The notes beneath the pieces were generated by a model. It saw nothing but the letters and a program-made list of their open reading frames with translations, made no database searches and was not told the DNA's origin. Shown one piece after another: positions 26,001 to 39,100 of a DNA stretch of 64,000 bases. The position numbers and the translations under genes are program-made. The DNA comes from Cliona cf. orientalis (taxonomy: Eukaryota; Porifera; Demospongiae; Clionaida; Clionaidae), in contig OZ005707.1 of the NCBI GenBank assembly GCA_963930775.1, positions 248,001 through 312,000 of the forward strand, read 5' to 3'. Every line of letters starts with the position of its first letter. Within the stretch, counting starts at the first letter, position 1.

Positions 26001-29000
26001 CAAGTCACAAGGCTGCTCAGAATTCTGGAGGAAAAAACATTATAAACATGACCACCCCTTACCAGAGAGGATAGTGACGTACCTTAAACCAAACAGATGG
26101 GCCTCCTGAAAGTTAATTAGTGCATTCCTTTTGAGTTCAGAGTTCACGAGCACAAGACGATCAAGTAAATCCTACAAGCAATAATATACGATAACGCTAC
26201 TAGGCTAAGAATCTTGCATACATGTCATGTCTTACAAATATGGTGGAGACTGATTGGGATGGGGTGTCAGGAGGTGTGGCTTTATGGAGGACCTCGTAGA
26301 GTGCATGAAACGATGAGAGTATGTTGAGGAGGTTTATTACCGCCTGGAAGGTCACATGATAATCATATGATCACACATCTGGTCCCACTATATTATATAT
26401 GTGTACTAATAATCGTACCTTATGTGAGGTTCTGTCCATGGGGTCTAGGGGGTGTGTCCTCGGTGCCGTCAGTCGGTAGTCCCCCTCTCCCCCGTCCAGG
26501 AGCTGCCACAACTCTTCAACCAACATCTTCACAAAACCTATACATGTACAATGTATGCATGAAAAACATGTACATCGTTATAATCAAGTAACGCCAGAGG
26601 CTGTAGCATCCTGAGTGAAATAGTGGACCTCCAACTGACCAATCAGATTGCTGACCTACATTACCCTACAATACCTTACAATTCCTTACAATACTTACAT
26701 TACCCTACAATTGTAATAAATACTGTGATCCGATTGGTCACTCAACCGGCGCATCCAAGACACATCGACACATGCGCATATCCATATCTATCCCCTAATG
26801 CAATGACAAGGACTATATAAGAAAAATGACCGTCTGAAAAATATTTTTTGTTGCATACGAGGAGCCTGCCTCACAATTGACATCACACAGGTATGTATAA
26901 CAAATACTGTGATCCGATTGGTCACTCAGAGGCCCGAGGCTGTAGCATCCCGAGCAAAATAAAGTGAAATAGTGGACCGCCAACTGATCAATCAGATTCC
27001 TGACCTACATTACCCTACAATACCTTACAATACCTTATAATACCTCAATACCTACATTACCCTATAGTTGTAACAAATACTGTGATCTGATTGGTCCCTC
27101 AGAGGCCCGAGGCTGTAGCATCCTGAGCAAAATAAAGTGAAATAGTGGACCGCCAACTGATCAATCAGATTCCTGACCTACATTACCCTACAATACCTTA
27201 CAATACTTTAAAATACCTTACAATACCTACATTACCCTATAGTTGTAATAAATACTGTGATCTGATTGGTCCCTCAGAGGCCCGAGGCTGTAGCATCCTG
27301 AGCAAAATAAAGTGAAATAGTGGACCGCCAACTGATCAATCAGATTCCTGACTTACATTACCCTACAATACCTTACAATACCTTATAATACCTACAATAC
27401 CTACATTACCCTACAGTTGTAACAAATACTGTGATCCGATTGGTCACTCAGAGGCCCGAGGCTGTAGCATCCAAAGCAAAGCAAAGTGAAATATATAGTG
27501 GAGGGCAATACTGCGAATAATTCATGATTGTTACATCAACTTTTGAAAAAAAAAAATAGTCCCAATCATCCCTCCCCCCGGGCCGGGGTGCCGCAGCTCC
27601 GGTGATCCGTTTGGGAGTGACACTGCGGACATTACCGCAATTGGCCATACTTCCAGGGATGGGGGGTATTCAAGGGAGGAACCTGGGCGACCCCTAAGCC
27701 ATGTATGCCCAGGACCATGTGCAGTTTTCAGCTGCAGGTGCCAGAGGGGATACCCCTGACACCGTCTAGCCCCGTTATCGATAGTACCTCCCAGAAAACG
27801 CTATTTATTGAGCTGGGACAGGGGGTAGCAAAACGCGTATGGGTTTCACGTTGGAATGTACAGACCGTGACGTAATTAATTAAAAAGCTATGAATATCAT
27901 TAATTCTATACCGCGGCGCGCGCCAAAGTGTATCTCAGCAACGGAAAGAGCTATGGAGCTGGAACAAAAACCAAAATGTAGCTCTACTATTTCACTTTGC
28001 TTTGCTCCAGATGCTACAGCCTCAGGCATCTGAGTGACTAATCGGATCACAGTATTTGTTACAACTGAATTCTAATGTACTGTAGGGTAATGTAAGTATT
28101 ATTGTAGGTATTGTAAGTATTATAAGGGTATTGTAGATCAGCAATCTGATTGGTCAGTTAGAGGTCCCCTATTTCACTTCTCTTTGCTCTGGATGCTACA
28201 GCCTCGGACCTCTGAGTGACCAATTGGATCACAGTATTTGTTACAACTGTATTCTGATGTAGGGTAATGTAGGTATTGTAGGGTAATGTGGGTCAGCAAT
28301 CTGATTGGTCAGTTGGAGGTCCACTATTTCACTTCGCTTTGCTCCGGATGCTACAGCCTCGGACCTCTGAGTGACCAATCGGATCACAGTATTTCTTACA
28401 ACAATTCTAATGTAGGTTTGCCAGTATGATTAAAACTTTTCTGCTAAGCAGCTCTCGATGATGTAGATGCAGACAGTGAGAGTGTCTTATACTTACCACA
28501 GTGGTTCAGCTCTGCGATGCCAGCAACAGTGGACGCCAACTGAGTCACCATACAACCATACCCAAACTTCTCATACTTGCTAACCTGATCATGTGCATTA
28601 TAATTACATTAATATTAATGCCAGTGGTCACAGTAGATACATGTATATAATTCCTGGCCTGGATTTGTAATTGATTTAAAACACACCTGCATCTTGAGTT
28701 TATATCTCTGGTGCATGTACTGAGTGCACAGGGTCATTAGTCCACTTTGCCATAGCAACAGAAGGCCCTAAAAAGTGCCGATGTCAGCAATATTGGTGAG
28801 TGCATGGAGCATGCAAGGCACGGAAATTTTTTTTTTACTTTTGGAGTTCCTGCAAAATTGAGGAGATTATCCACCAAACACTCCTCTAGAACCTCCAGTG
28901 GCTGTTGACCACGCCCATAAGCTGTAGCCAAACCCTCTTTTGCCTCGAGTAGCTGCATGAAAATTAAGATAACAAGTAATACAATGATCTTTTTAGCTGT

Positions 29001-32000
29001 GCTTACGATTTTATGAGCTCTGGCGATATGTAGGTGAAGTTGGAATGGCTCCAGTACTAGTAATCCCTCACCTGTGTTATACAGCTGCCGACAGATGAAC
29101 AGCCACGCCCCCAGGACGTGCGGAGGGGGTGTGGCCGATGGAACGAGAGGGAGAGACTTCACAATAAACCGAGCGACAGTGTTTGCTACGGTCGACCTGC
29201 AATAGTGTCTCTGAATGGGTAAATGTCGTCATATAAGTGTGTGTGTTTCTTACTCATCCGAGTGGTCGTTTTTCTCTCCAAAGAGAAGGTGCTGGCGGCC
29301 ATTCTCAGAGGAGGCTAGCACAGCTAAGATGTCGGCCATTAGTAGTACCACCTCCTCAGATATAGGGGCAGACTGAGGAAGAGAGAGAAGAGAGAGAGTG
29401 AGTGTGGCAATAATTTTTCTCGATACTTAAATATTAATGCTGCTACCTTCATAGAGTCTGATTTCAAAGGGGATAGCATCAGTGCTGTAAGCTTGTCCTA
29501 GAAAGATAAAAAAAAACCCCATGTACATCCATAGCATTATGATAATATCATATACATGTAGCCGGTAAATTTGGCGGTTTGGTGGTCTATGTTACAACCG
29601 CCAAATTAAAATCCGCCAAAATTTCCTACTCGCATATATACGTATGGCGATCCCATACCGAACCGCCAAATTTAAATCCCCCCAATATTCTTGCAATAGC
29701 AATTTTGGGCTCAATCGCCAAATTTTATTCCCACCAATATTTCCGGCTATACGGTGTGATTGTGTACATGGTATGCTGCATGGTTTTGCCCACACAGTAA
29801 TTGACCTTGCAGAGTGCCTGTCTGCAGCTGTCACTGCCAGAGGCCATCTCTTGAAACAGGTGGGAAATCATCCGCACGGGGTCAAAGGTCCTGTCGCTGG
29901 CTCCACCCACCTGAGGGGTGCTAGGGACCAGTGAGCTGAGGTCAAAGAGCATCTGAAGAAGTTTCACTAATAAACTCTCCACAGTCACAGTGGAACCTGC
30001 AGAAGAGAAGTTACATAATTTATAATTAGCTATCACTGTTGGTAATTAATTGAGTTGTAATATAATAATATTATAAATCATGCATATAATGATACAAAAG
30101 TCATCTTCTAACAAAATTAATAGTCAGGAGTGCAACAGTACAAAAATTGAAATTTGTGAATTTTGTGCAGTAATTTCTCTAACTTATGGTAGAAAAATAA
30201 CAAACACACAGACTAATGTACCTGCTTTTGTCTTGACTGGGAACAGCTCCCTTCCCTTCCTGGTCAACAGCAGCCTCTCCAGCAGACAGAGGCAGAAGAC
30301 AAAATGGAGGTACTCCAGCAGTCCTTCATTGTAGAAGCCAGCCTCTGTTCCAGCTGCAAGCTTCAGAGCTTCACAGTGACGCCTGCTTCGAGATCGAAAC
30401 AGACCACCCTGGACTTCAAACCTCAGCACATGAGCTACGACACCCTCAAGCTGGCGATGGCGTAGTCAGGGGGAAGGGGGATTGGAATATTGACCGGGGG
30501 GGGGGGGGGGATGTGATTAGAAAGTGAAGGAGAGGGGGGGGGGCATTGGGGGAAGGAATGAAATACTTACAATGATGGGATATTTCTCCAAAGCTTCCAG
30601 CACAAAACTCCTGCTATACTGACCGTGCTACAGTGAGAGATTATGAATATTATTATATAGGCTTGGTGAAAATTTTCGCCCTGCAAAATTTTTAGGCAAC
30701 ATGGTGTATACTGACCATCCATTTCTTGAGCCACTCAGCAGTGGGGTCCAGCAGAGCGATGAAGTGCAGAGGTCCCAGCAGAGCAGGGTGGGAGTAGGAG
30801 AGAGAAAGGAGGGAGAAGGTAGCCATTACCATCTCTATCACTACATGCTCATTGTAGCGAAGCCAAAACGACGGCAACTCTCGCTGAAAATAATTTAGCA
30901 AGCGAATCTAGAAGAAGAGAGAGGGAGAGAAGTGATTTAAAAAAAAAATATCTATGATCTAGCTTAATCAATCTGATTTTGTGACTATTATGGTAGATAA
31001 ATTGCATATCGATAACTGACCTTGGCCAGCAGCTGTATGCACCTGTCATCGGCTGGGTCCACGCCCATCGAGAGAGTAACCACGCCCCCTTGGAACAGCT
31101 GGGAGAGAATCTCCACGAGACTGAGGTAGACAGTTTTTGTCACGTTTGCCGTATGAGCACCAAACATGCGATAGTACAGCTTCAGAGATAGGTTCTGGAA
31201 AAAAAGACAAATGATGTAAAATTTATCGAAAATAAGCAGCTATGGCAGCTGCATTTAGCTACACCTGTATGTCTTACAGAGAGCTGTGTGTCTGAGTCCA
31301 TGAGGGCGTGTCTGATGGCTTGATGGAGCGTCTCCCAGTTCTCACAGGTTATCAAGTCTCCACTAGGAAACTGGAGAAGATGACGCATACCTTCATGGCG
31401 AACCTAGGAGGGAGAGAGACGGGGAGAGAGAGAGAATGGAACGTGGCTGGAGGACTAGCTAGGCTAATAGTGCAAAATCAATCATACGTGTATTGGTTGT
31501 GTGGGTTGTATCGCCGTGGCGATGGCCTCGAGCTGGTCAGGTGACATGAACATGAGGCCCGTCTGGTGGATAGCGGAGAGGTCAGAGGTCGTTGAGTCGT
31601 CCAGGTTGTAGTAGTGAGTGGAGGAGGAGCTTGAGGATGAGTGGAAGAGGGGGTCAAAGTCCGAGGGAACGACACCCTCCCCCCATAGAGCGCTATCGTT
31701 GACAAGCTGATATTATACAGAGGAGAAATAATGTGAACTGACTAACAAACACTTTTTGTAAAATCCTATATACCATTTCATCGACAGCTGTTCTGAGATC
31801 TGCAGTCACGCTCTGGTACAGCTGGGTATACCTGTGGGGAGGTTGCCATAGCAACACAACATCTATACATCAATCCCTCTAGTTCCCTTCCCACTCTCTC
31901 TCTCTCTTATAATTATCTCTCTTCTCTCTCCCTCACTCACTCTGCTGAGTTGAGTACATCCTCTGTGATCTGTGCGACGACGCTGTGTCCGTCTCCCTCG

Positions 32001-32564
32001 AGGACCTTCTCCTCCAGCTTGGTGTCGATGAGACGACCCACGGAGCCATGAACTCGACGCTGGAGAAGTCGAACCAGCTCATAACTGAAACACAAAGGAT
32101 CACGAATATTATAATTTAGACTAGCAACCATAATTAGACTCGATTCTACATACATTATAATAATATTATGGTATTCCAAAGTGTGATTAAAGGGGTGGTA
32201 TCATGCAATTATTAAATTAGTAAATTTTACATTTTGCACACCTCTATTTTATTAAATAAAAGAACCAATACCGATCATCTCTCCCTCTTGTTCTTGATTA
32301 TCATAACAATGGAATAAACATTCAATACGCACGCACGCACCTATGAAAGTTCTCGTCGCTTGTCTCCAGCTGCGATAGTTCTTCCTCGAGGGGGCGGCGG
32401 ATGGTTCCCGGGTGGTTGCTAGCCACGTTCGAGAGCAGCTGTCGAATCGGCTGCACCAGAGGATCGTGCTGGCCTGCGCTTACACTAGCAGTATTAGCCG
32501 GCCCAGCTGGACCGCCGACACCAGCGCTAAGGAGAGAAGCAGGATCCGATAAGTAGTCATCCAT
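14805..32564 (-). CDS. TBC1D32: TBC1D32 / broad-minded orthologue
   Basis: In vertebrates broad-minded is a TBC-domain-related protein needed for ciliary assembly and Hedgehog signalling, acting with the kinase CDK20. About 30 exons give roughly 1,340 residues. The start is [12 protein letters not shown]. Recognition rests on [15 protein letters not shown] near the N-terminus, [49 protein letters not shown] with [10 protein letters not shown], and [14 protein letters not shown] at the C-terminus. Main exons: 32341-32564, 31941-32084, 31774-31831, 31488-31706, 31278-31404, 31021-31194, 30716-30907, 30571-30627, 30222-30450, 29806-29996, 29447-29497, 29254-29372, 29007-29196, 28839-28952, 28687-28767, 28497-28584, 26419-26537, 26236-26343, 26083-26171, 25899-26024, 25434-25728, 25190-25328, 24978-25131, 24714-24856, 23780-23934, 21494-21577, 20311-20367, 20145-20246, 15130-15216, 14805-14912. 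The junction from 24714 to 23934 does not close in frame, so a small exon may be missing. Confidence 0.88.
15217..20144. other. Long TBC1D32 intron (about 4.9 kb), no nested gene seen
   Basis: The intron lies between the exon ending GPDYQ and the one starting [11 protein letters not shown]. It contains a GACA/GATG-type simple repeat (about 18600-18662), four tandem AATGC units (about 19232-19260), GA- and GGGA-rich patches, and a long TC microsatellite (20037-20096). Open frames here lack splice context and similarity to known families. No gene can be supported. Confidence 0.5.
20037..20096 (+). repeat. TC microsatellite
   Basis: About thirty perfect TC units, flanked by further pyrimidine-rich sequence to about 20135. 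It sits just downstream of a TBC1D32 donor site, reading as GA on the transcribed strand. Confidence 0.9.
21578..23779. other. TBC1D32 intron, simple repeats only
   Basis: This 2.2 kb intron holds GA-rich simple sequence (about 21721-21791), a poly-G run (about 21800-21822) and CT-rich tracts near 22115-22160. The long minus-strand frame at 22345-22773 is low-complexity and has no recognisable domain. No nested gene is supported. Confidence 0.5.
26590..28420. mobile_element. Foldback cluster: tandem units in inverted arms around a dispersed element
   Basis: A TBC1D32 intron (26538-28496) is almost filled by this structure. The left arm has about five tandem units of roughly 170-175 bases, each with GAGGCTGTAGCATCC, AATAGTGGAC, CAATCAGATT, several CTACAATACC words and TACTGTGATCCGATTGGTC. 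The right arm (about 27990-28420) has about three units of the same sequence in reverse complement. Between them lies a separate dispersed element (27502-27827) and a CG-rich spacer. The structure resembles a foldback transposon enlarged by tandem amplification. No protein-coding transposase is visible. Confidence 0.7.
27502..27827 (-). mobile_element. Dispersed ~320 bp element, copy 1
   Basis: This segment is nearly the same as 60644-60957 but in the opposite orientation. On the minus strand it runs from CTGTCCCAGCTCAATAAATA-type sequence to GCAGTATTGCCCTC. Internally it has a GC-rich block followed by GATTGGGACTATTTTT. The T-run resembles an RNA polymerase III terminator but lies inside the repeat. 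It is embedded in the centre of the foldback cluster. Confidence 0.75.
29555..29756 (-). mobile_element. TACCGTATAGC-family MITE, copy 1
   Basis: An inverted copy of the elements at 33661-33882 and 45359-45554, lying in a TBC1D32 intron. The right end CCGGCTATACGGT is intact. The left end has decayed to GTAGCCGGTAAATTTGGCGG. The interior shares AATATTGGCGG, GGCGGTT and CCATACGTATATA words with the other copies. Confidence 0.75.
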
Positions 32565-32949
32565 TGCCTCGCGCTCGCGCTCTGCAGCTGTCAACGTTGG
32601 CGATCTTTACCAAATTCAATATCTTGTACACGTGCATGCTACATACAGTTGCGCGAAAATTGATTTTTTTTTATTCCAGCTCCACACTATACTAGCGTGA
32701 TACATATATAGCTGCTTTCATTACCAAGATAGGCTCATGACCAGGCAGTTTGGATATTCATAAAAGTAATCCTAAATTACGTCCAGTAATGATAATATAA
32801 TGTTACCTGTACTATAATTATGACGTTGTACAATATTCCATACAAATAATACTAACATTTATACAAGTGTTAATTAATGATACACAAAATATGCACACAA
32901 ATTTATTTCTTAAGCTGCACAATTACAACTACATAATAATTACTATAAG
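32565..32949. other. Intergenic spacer between Sema A and TBC1D32 (same strand)
   Basis: About 385 AT-rich bases separate the stop of Sema protein A from the TBC1D32 ATG at 32562-32564. The spacer must contain the Sema A 3' untranslated region and the TBC1D32 promoter. No TATA box, repeat or extra gene was recognised. Confidence 0.5.
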
Positions 32950-35900
32950 TTATACAGGTTGTTCGCTAACATGAGGTCCTGAAGTTTCACAAGTAGATAA
33001 ATCTATTTTTTCGTTAACGTCAGCGCTCACAATCCCATTGGACGATTCATGGTTCTCACTTGCGCCGTCGTTGACGTAATGATTGACCGAGGAAGGGTCA
33101 ACCTCGTCAGATTCGGTGAAGAACTTTCTGCCCAGCAGAGGGTCGCTCGAGCGAGGGTTAGTCTCGCTTATCATGGTCTGAAACTGTGGCGGCTTGAAGT
33201 GAAGCTCTAGGTCCTTGGAGCCGCGTCGACCAGCTAGCCCCGCCCCCGCAGACCCTCCGGAGTGGGTGATGGGAGGAGGCACTTCCGTAGAACGTTCAAT
33301 CTCATTATAAAAGTCGCTCCCTTCAGGCCTGCAATAACAGCATAGGATCAAGTATACATCACATTCAACATAATAATGGCAGTACATTACTGTATATAGA
33401 TCTGGAAATTTTCGTGTAAAGAAACCTTCGTATGATAATTTTTTCGTGTAAAAATTTTCGTAAGAACGACCCCTTACCGCATTAGCGTTAATAGTGCATG
33501 CTAATTTTCGTACCCGCCATCGACTACGAAAATATTTTTACAACAAAAATTCCAGATTTACGGTATTATAGCAGAATCTGATAAGGAAGCTAGGCCCTCT
33601 GTAGACATGCACCATGCAGTTAATCTACACCTAATGTGCACTGTTTCAATGTCACGATGATACCGTATAGCTGGAAATATTGGCGGGAATTAAATTTGGC
33701 GGTTGAGCCCAAAATCGCTATTGCAAGAATATTGGCAGATTTAAATTTAGCGGTTCGGTACGGGATCACCATACGTATATATGCAAGTAGGAAATTTTGG
33801 CGGATTTTTAATTTGGCGGTTGTAGTATAGACCGCCAAACCGCCAAATTTAATTCCCCGCCAATATTTCCGGCTATACGGTAATATTTTTTACACACGTG
33901 TCACTGAGGGTTGGTGATTTTTAATTTTTTTTACTTACACCACTTTATTGGCCATGTCGTTGGGAGGGCAGTTCACGTTCTCCTTTTTCAGCTTCATCAG
34001 GACGACGATAACCACGACCAGGATCAAGGTGATCAAAATAAAAATGGCCAATAGAACAGCCAATGCGATAGCGGCAGCATTCACCGATGACGCTCCAGCG
34101 TTGGGTGACAGGCTCCCAACTTCTCTCTTCTGACAGGTGGAGTTGAGGGAAGAGATTCGGACCGAGCACTCGCTGTCAACAATGACCACAGTCGATCCAA
34201 CTGTTACCTTTGGTCCCTCACTGGCCCATTTCTCAACAGACTGCCGTAGCTGAGGTACCGATTGTGCATCGGTAGCCAGCAGCGCTCCAGTGAATGTGAT
34301 GTATCCATCGTCGATTTTGTCACAGTTGAAGTTGGTATTGAAGATATTGGTCTTGGGGTAATTCCCGCCAATTGCACTAGCAATTTCTGAGACCAGAGAT
34401 TCCGTAGCTTTGTCAGAGTAAGCCGCCTTTAAGAGAAGTAGAGAGTGATAAGTACAGGAGTAAGTAAGCACCATGATTAATAAAGTAGCCTCATCCCCCA
34501 GGCAGGACAATTTCTGATAATTCATCTTTAGCTACGCCAGGGTCCGGAGCCTGAGGACAAGGCTTGAATGAGTATACTAGCTTTCTGACTTACTCTCCAA
34601 GTTAGACACTCAGATCCAAGACCACCAAGACCAACTCTGAAGAGTGTTCCTGGACGGAGGGAGGGAGGGAGGGAGGGAGGGAGGGAGGGAGGGGGAAAAA
34701 AGAGAGATTATAATTTTATTATTTTATCCACCTCACACACGTGTAGTACAGCTGGTGCTGTCAACCCTAGCCCTCTGCCCAATTCAAGTCTGATGCAAAC
34801 CAGAATTGAGTTAACAGTACTCCAAAGTTTCCTGGCAACCATACAAAACCATGAACTACCAAATAAGATTATTTACTCTCAAGCCCTATCCCACATCCTG
34901 CGGTAACGTAACGATGAAGCCATGGCCAGCCACCTGTACCTGTACGCTGATCAACTCCCAACACATGCAAGTAATTTGTGGTTACCGGGTCTATATACGA
35001 AATTTCAAATTTCTGACAGCTAGGCCTTCCTTCCCTACAGGAAACCGTGAATCACTAAACTGTAAGCTCGGTAGTTTCAAAATGAGCATGCACAGGGTAT
35101 GGCCATAGATGGACATAGGGAGACTTGGGGATTGATGCACTTCTATGGCAACAGGATATACAGTATTCAATAATACCCTCGACAAGTACATGTACATGTA
35201 CATGTTACATGTGCACATGCATGTAGTAAATGATAATATATGATATATGTGCATGTAAGGGCATGTACAGCAACCTTACCATCAGCATCTAAGATGGTGA
35301 CTGTGACGTTTTGCTGAGTGAAGAAGACAGCTCCCTGTATGGTGTTTCTGAGACTGAGTTGAAACTGTAGATCGCCCATACCAGAGAACTGTTCGTCCCT
35401 TCGAGTTTCTATCTCAAGCATTGCCCCAAATGAAGAGTTATCCCCCAGTATTGCTCGAAGAGTGATGTTGATTGGATTGGATATTGAGAACACATTCACA
35501 CCAACTGCATACACACATGACAGAAAAAGGTACAAAATCAATTGCAATGTGAGCAATATTCAACCATTAGGTACGTACATGTAGGATATAGAATTCTAGT
35601 TTTATATTGAGTGCATATCCATGCAGTATATTAGTACATCGTTTGCTCAAAGGGATTCTACATATCACATTATATAACAAATAATATTTCTAGTGGAAAA
35701 ACAAGCAATAAGAGAAATTCAAACTTCATGATGCAACTCGCATCAATATCTCAGTTCTCTCTTGCTACAGCTGGCAGTCTATGATTATCATTAATTTTCT
35801 ATAGTTCTGACCTTTAGCTGTGAGATCATTGATGTCCAATTGGACGACGCCATCCGGTACCGATGCGTTGCTGATCACCGTCACAGGGAGGCTACTCCCT

Positions 35901-36099
35901 TCAGCCACACTGTAGCTAGACTGCTCAAAACCAACCGCCGGCACTGCAGGGGAAAACAAAAACGAAGGGGAGGGGGGGGGGGGAGGGTGAGGAGGGGGGA
36001 GGGTGAGGAGGGGGGTCATGGTTAATATTGAATTGTAGGAAATAATATTATATGAACATACATTGAACTGTTCCAGTGTGGATGTTCTGTTGTATACTG

Positions 36100-36154
<55 letters not shown>

Positions 36155-39100
36155 AGGGAGGGAGGGAAGGAGATAAATAAAGTGATAAATTTCTACATTG
36201 AAGGTGACAGGGAAAACAGTTATCAAAACAACTCCTACAGTTGACTTACTACACTGGGACAGTTCCATCTTGTGCTCCGACTGCCGAGAGAGGTGAAGCC
36301 GTACATGCGACCTGAGTGTTATCCCAAACGCAGTACGGGTCACGTGACTCAATACACTTCCTACAGACACACAATCATTTCAATAACAGCTTCACTAACT
36401 ATATGACTAAAATATTCATCAGTGTACAAGAAACGCTATCACTGCAATTCAAGCTGTACACGTACAATGTATGTTATGCGATTGATTTATGTTATGTAGA
36501 GTGGATTTTTTGTCAGGATTTTCAAGTATGCCATATTAGGTATGTTCAGAGCAACAACGTATCTATCTCCCACGAGACAGCTGTCTGTCTTACGTACGTG
36601 TAGTTTTTTTGGTGTCGGGAGCATCGCTCCAACGGTAAACGGTAGATCCTAGAAGATGTCACAACGTAGAGCTGTTTCGTTGAGTCGACGTTCTAAAGAG
36701 GGGAAACGGGAATAAATAACATTCGCCATATGCTCACAAATAATATTGATCAACAATGTACCTCAATTTTCATTTCTTTGACGGGATTCGAGTCATCCAG
36801 CTATATAGTTATGGCAAAAACACCAAATTTGATAAGAGTATCAGGTACTGGGAAACATTTGCAATACCATACCATATATGGCAACGAATAACACTCGACC
36901 ATGAACAACCAAACTATAACTATGGCTACAAACTAATACATGCACTGAAGCATTGCATTTCCCAGCAAAACTCAACTTTGAAATTTTTGCTCCCATATTT
37001 AATTTACTACTTGTGCACTGGCTGTCAGTGGTGTCGCCAAGGGGGGGGGGGGGGTGCATGTGGATTCATTTGCACCCAATCCATGCACCTGTACACCCAT
37101 CCTATGCATGGTATTGTGTTTACCTGTAGCCTGTCACAGTATGCATGTTTCACTACAGCCATTAATAGTACTACAATGTCATGTATACTATAGTACACTT
37201 CCGCTAGCTCTATGCATCCACCTGTGCGATTATATTCAACAACTTGCACCCAGTTAAACAATTGCCTAGATACGCCACCACTGCCGGCTGTGCATTGAAG
37301 CGATATACAATGCTATATTATATACAACGTACCTGTATCTCCTCAGCCACAATAGGGAAGATGGGGAGGATGTTGCTGCCACTGGAAGTGTCAGTGGCAA
37401 AAATTGTCTTCAGAACACGACCATCAGCTGGTGGGTGTGTGAGGGTGTGAGTGTGTGAGGCAGTGAGGGTGTGAGGGAGTGAGTGTGTGAGGCAGTGAGG
37501 GTGTGAGGGAGTGAGTGTGTGAGGCAGTGAGTGTGTGAGGGAGTGAGTGTGTGAGGCAGTGAGGGTGTGAGGGAGTGAGGGTGTGAGGGAGTGAGGGTGT
37601 GAGGCAGTGAGGGTGTGAGGCAGTGAGTGTGTGAGGGTGTGAGTGGATGTGTTGACAGTGCACATGTACACAGAAGAATGCAAATCAACATTGTCACAGT
37701 AAATGATGCATGCATGTACATTTAAATGATAGAACTGGTACCTCCCCCCCTTTCATCACCGTAATTCACAGGATTTTTAGTCAATGAACCTTACAGTGCA
37801 ATGCAGTTCACTATGGGGCTAATCACATTCCAATACCAATCGTATTGTGACATAGTTAGCTAAGCCTGAGTAGGCATAATAATTGTTTCCCATCAACACG
37901 TGTGATACTACGACATGTGCATGCACATGCATGTACATGTACAGGCTACATGTACATGTGAAGTGACTTACAAGTGCCTAGGAAGAGGATATCTTGGTTG
38001 ACGCAGGATCTTCTGTCCCTCCTCACAACACAGACCTGGTCCACCACCATCTGAGTTATACTGCAATACGTGGACGAGGGGAAAATAATTATAATAATAA
38101 AAACGACAAACAAATTGATTAATCAATACCCATTTCAGATTCCTAGCAAAAAGGCTTAGCTTTCAAAAACGGTACTTTAACTATTGCATGATTCAGCACT
38201 GCCATTTGTACAGTGCACATGTACATGTATGCACAATGAAAAGTCATGGTCATTATCGGTTCATTTATCGACAAAATGCATCACTTATCCCTGTGTTCTT
38301 GCACAAATAGGCTCCCATGCACTGACATTACATGTCACATTGCAGACAAATTGGCACCGGCGAGCTCTTAAGACTAAAAGCTCACGCACATTTGACGTAC
38401 TATGTCAGTAGCTCTCTATTTTAGCATGCACGGCACTGATACACCAACGACTAGCCTAGCCATCTTGAAGACTTACTAGAACCCCTCGAAGGTGACCAAG
38501 GGGTTTTCCCCAATCTGTCTGACGTCCTGCACTGCGTCGGTCCTCTGGGAGTCCATGGGGCTCCGCCCATTTGGATTGCACTCGAGGTAGTTGTTCTCGA
38601 GCTCCTGGCGTGTACGTGGATTGATGACATCATCGCGAAAAACGTCAAAGATCCCGCCCGTTAGACCGTCAGAGGAACTGGGGTCTCCCATGTCCGCACG
38701 ATATGCACATATAGCACTCCCTATAGGCCCAATCCTGCACGTAAAGGTATGGATAAAAAATTGAAATATTTCCAGCTTTAATTATAATGGTTTATTTGTT
38801 TTACCTTGGTCCAGAAAAGGCTCCATAGACTGTGCGGACGTAAGGACGATCCTCATGGAAACGACCTCCAGCGAGGTCATTGAAGGCAACACTCCCTATA
38901 GAGAGAGAGAGAGAGAGAAAGAGAGGGAAAATCAATGCTATGCACATGTAGCTATGGTATAGACATCTAGAGTGTGAGCTATGCTAGCTATGTGCATGCA
39001 TGCTCACATATTTCGCTATATTTGAAGTCCTGAGCTCCGACAAACTGTGTCCCTGGTGGCATCTCCCTCTCACAGAAGATCGTTGCCTTCATGAAACTGG

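Noticed and set aside
27448..27648. Conserved short peptide [13 protein letters not shown] in two places
   Set aside because: It lies in the dispersed 320 bp element; nucleotide similarity extends well outside the frame and the frames have different ends.
33620..33838. Similar short frames at 29592-29834, 33620-33838 and 45264-45555 that look like a conserved protein family
   Set aside because: The similarity is due to copies of the TACCGTATAGC MITE, not a coding gene.
37318..37721. Long His/Thr/Ser-rich open frames in three phases
   Set aside because: They are translations of the GTGTGAGG minisatellite; all frames are open because the repeat lacks stops.
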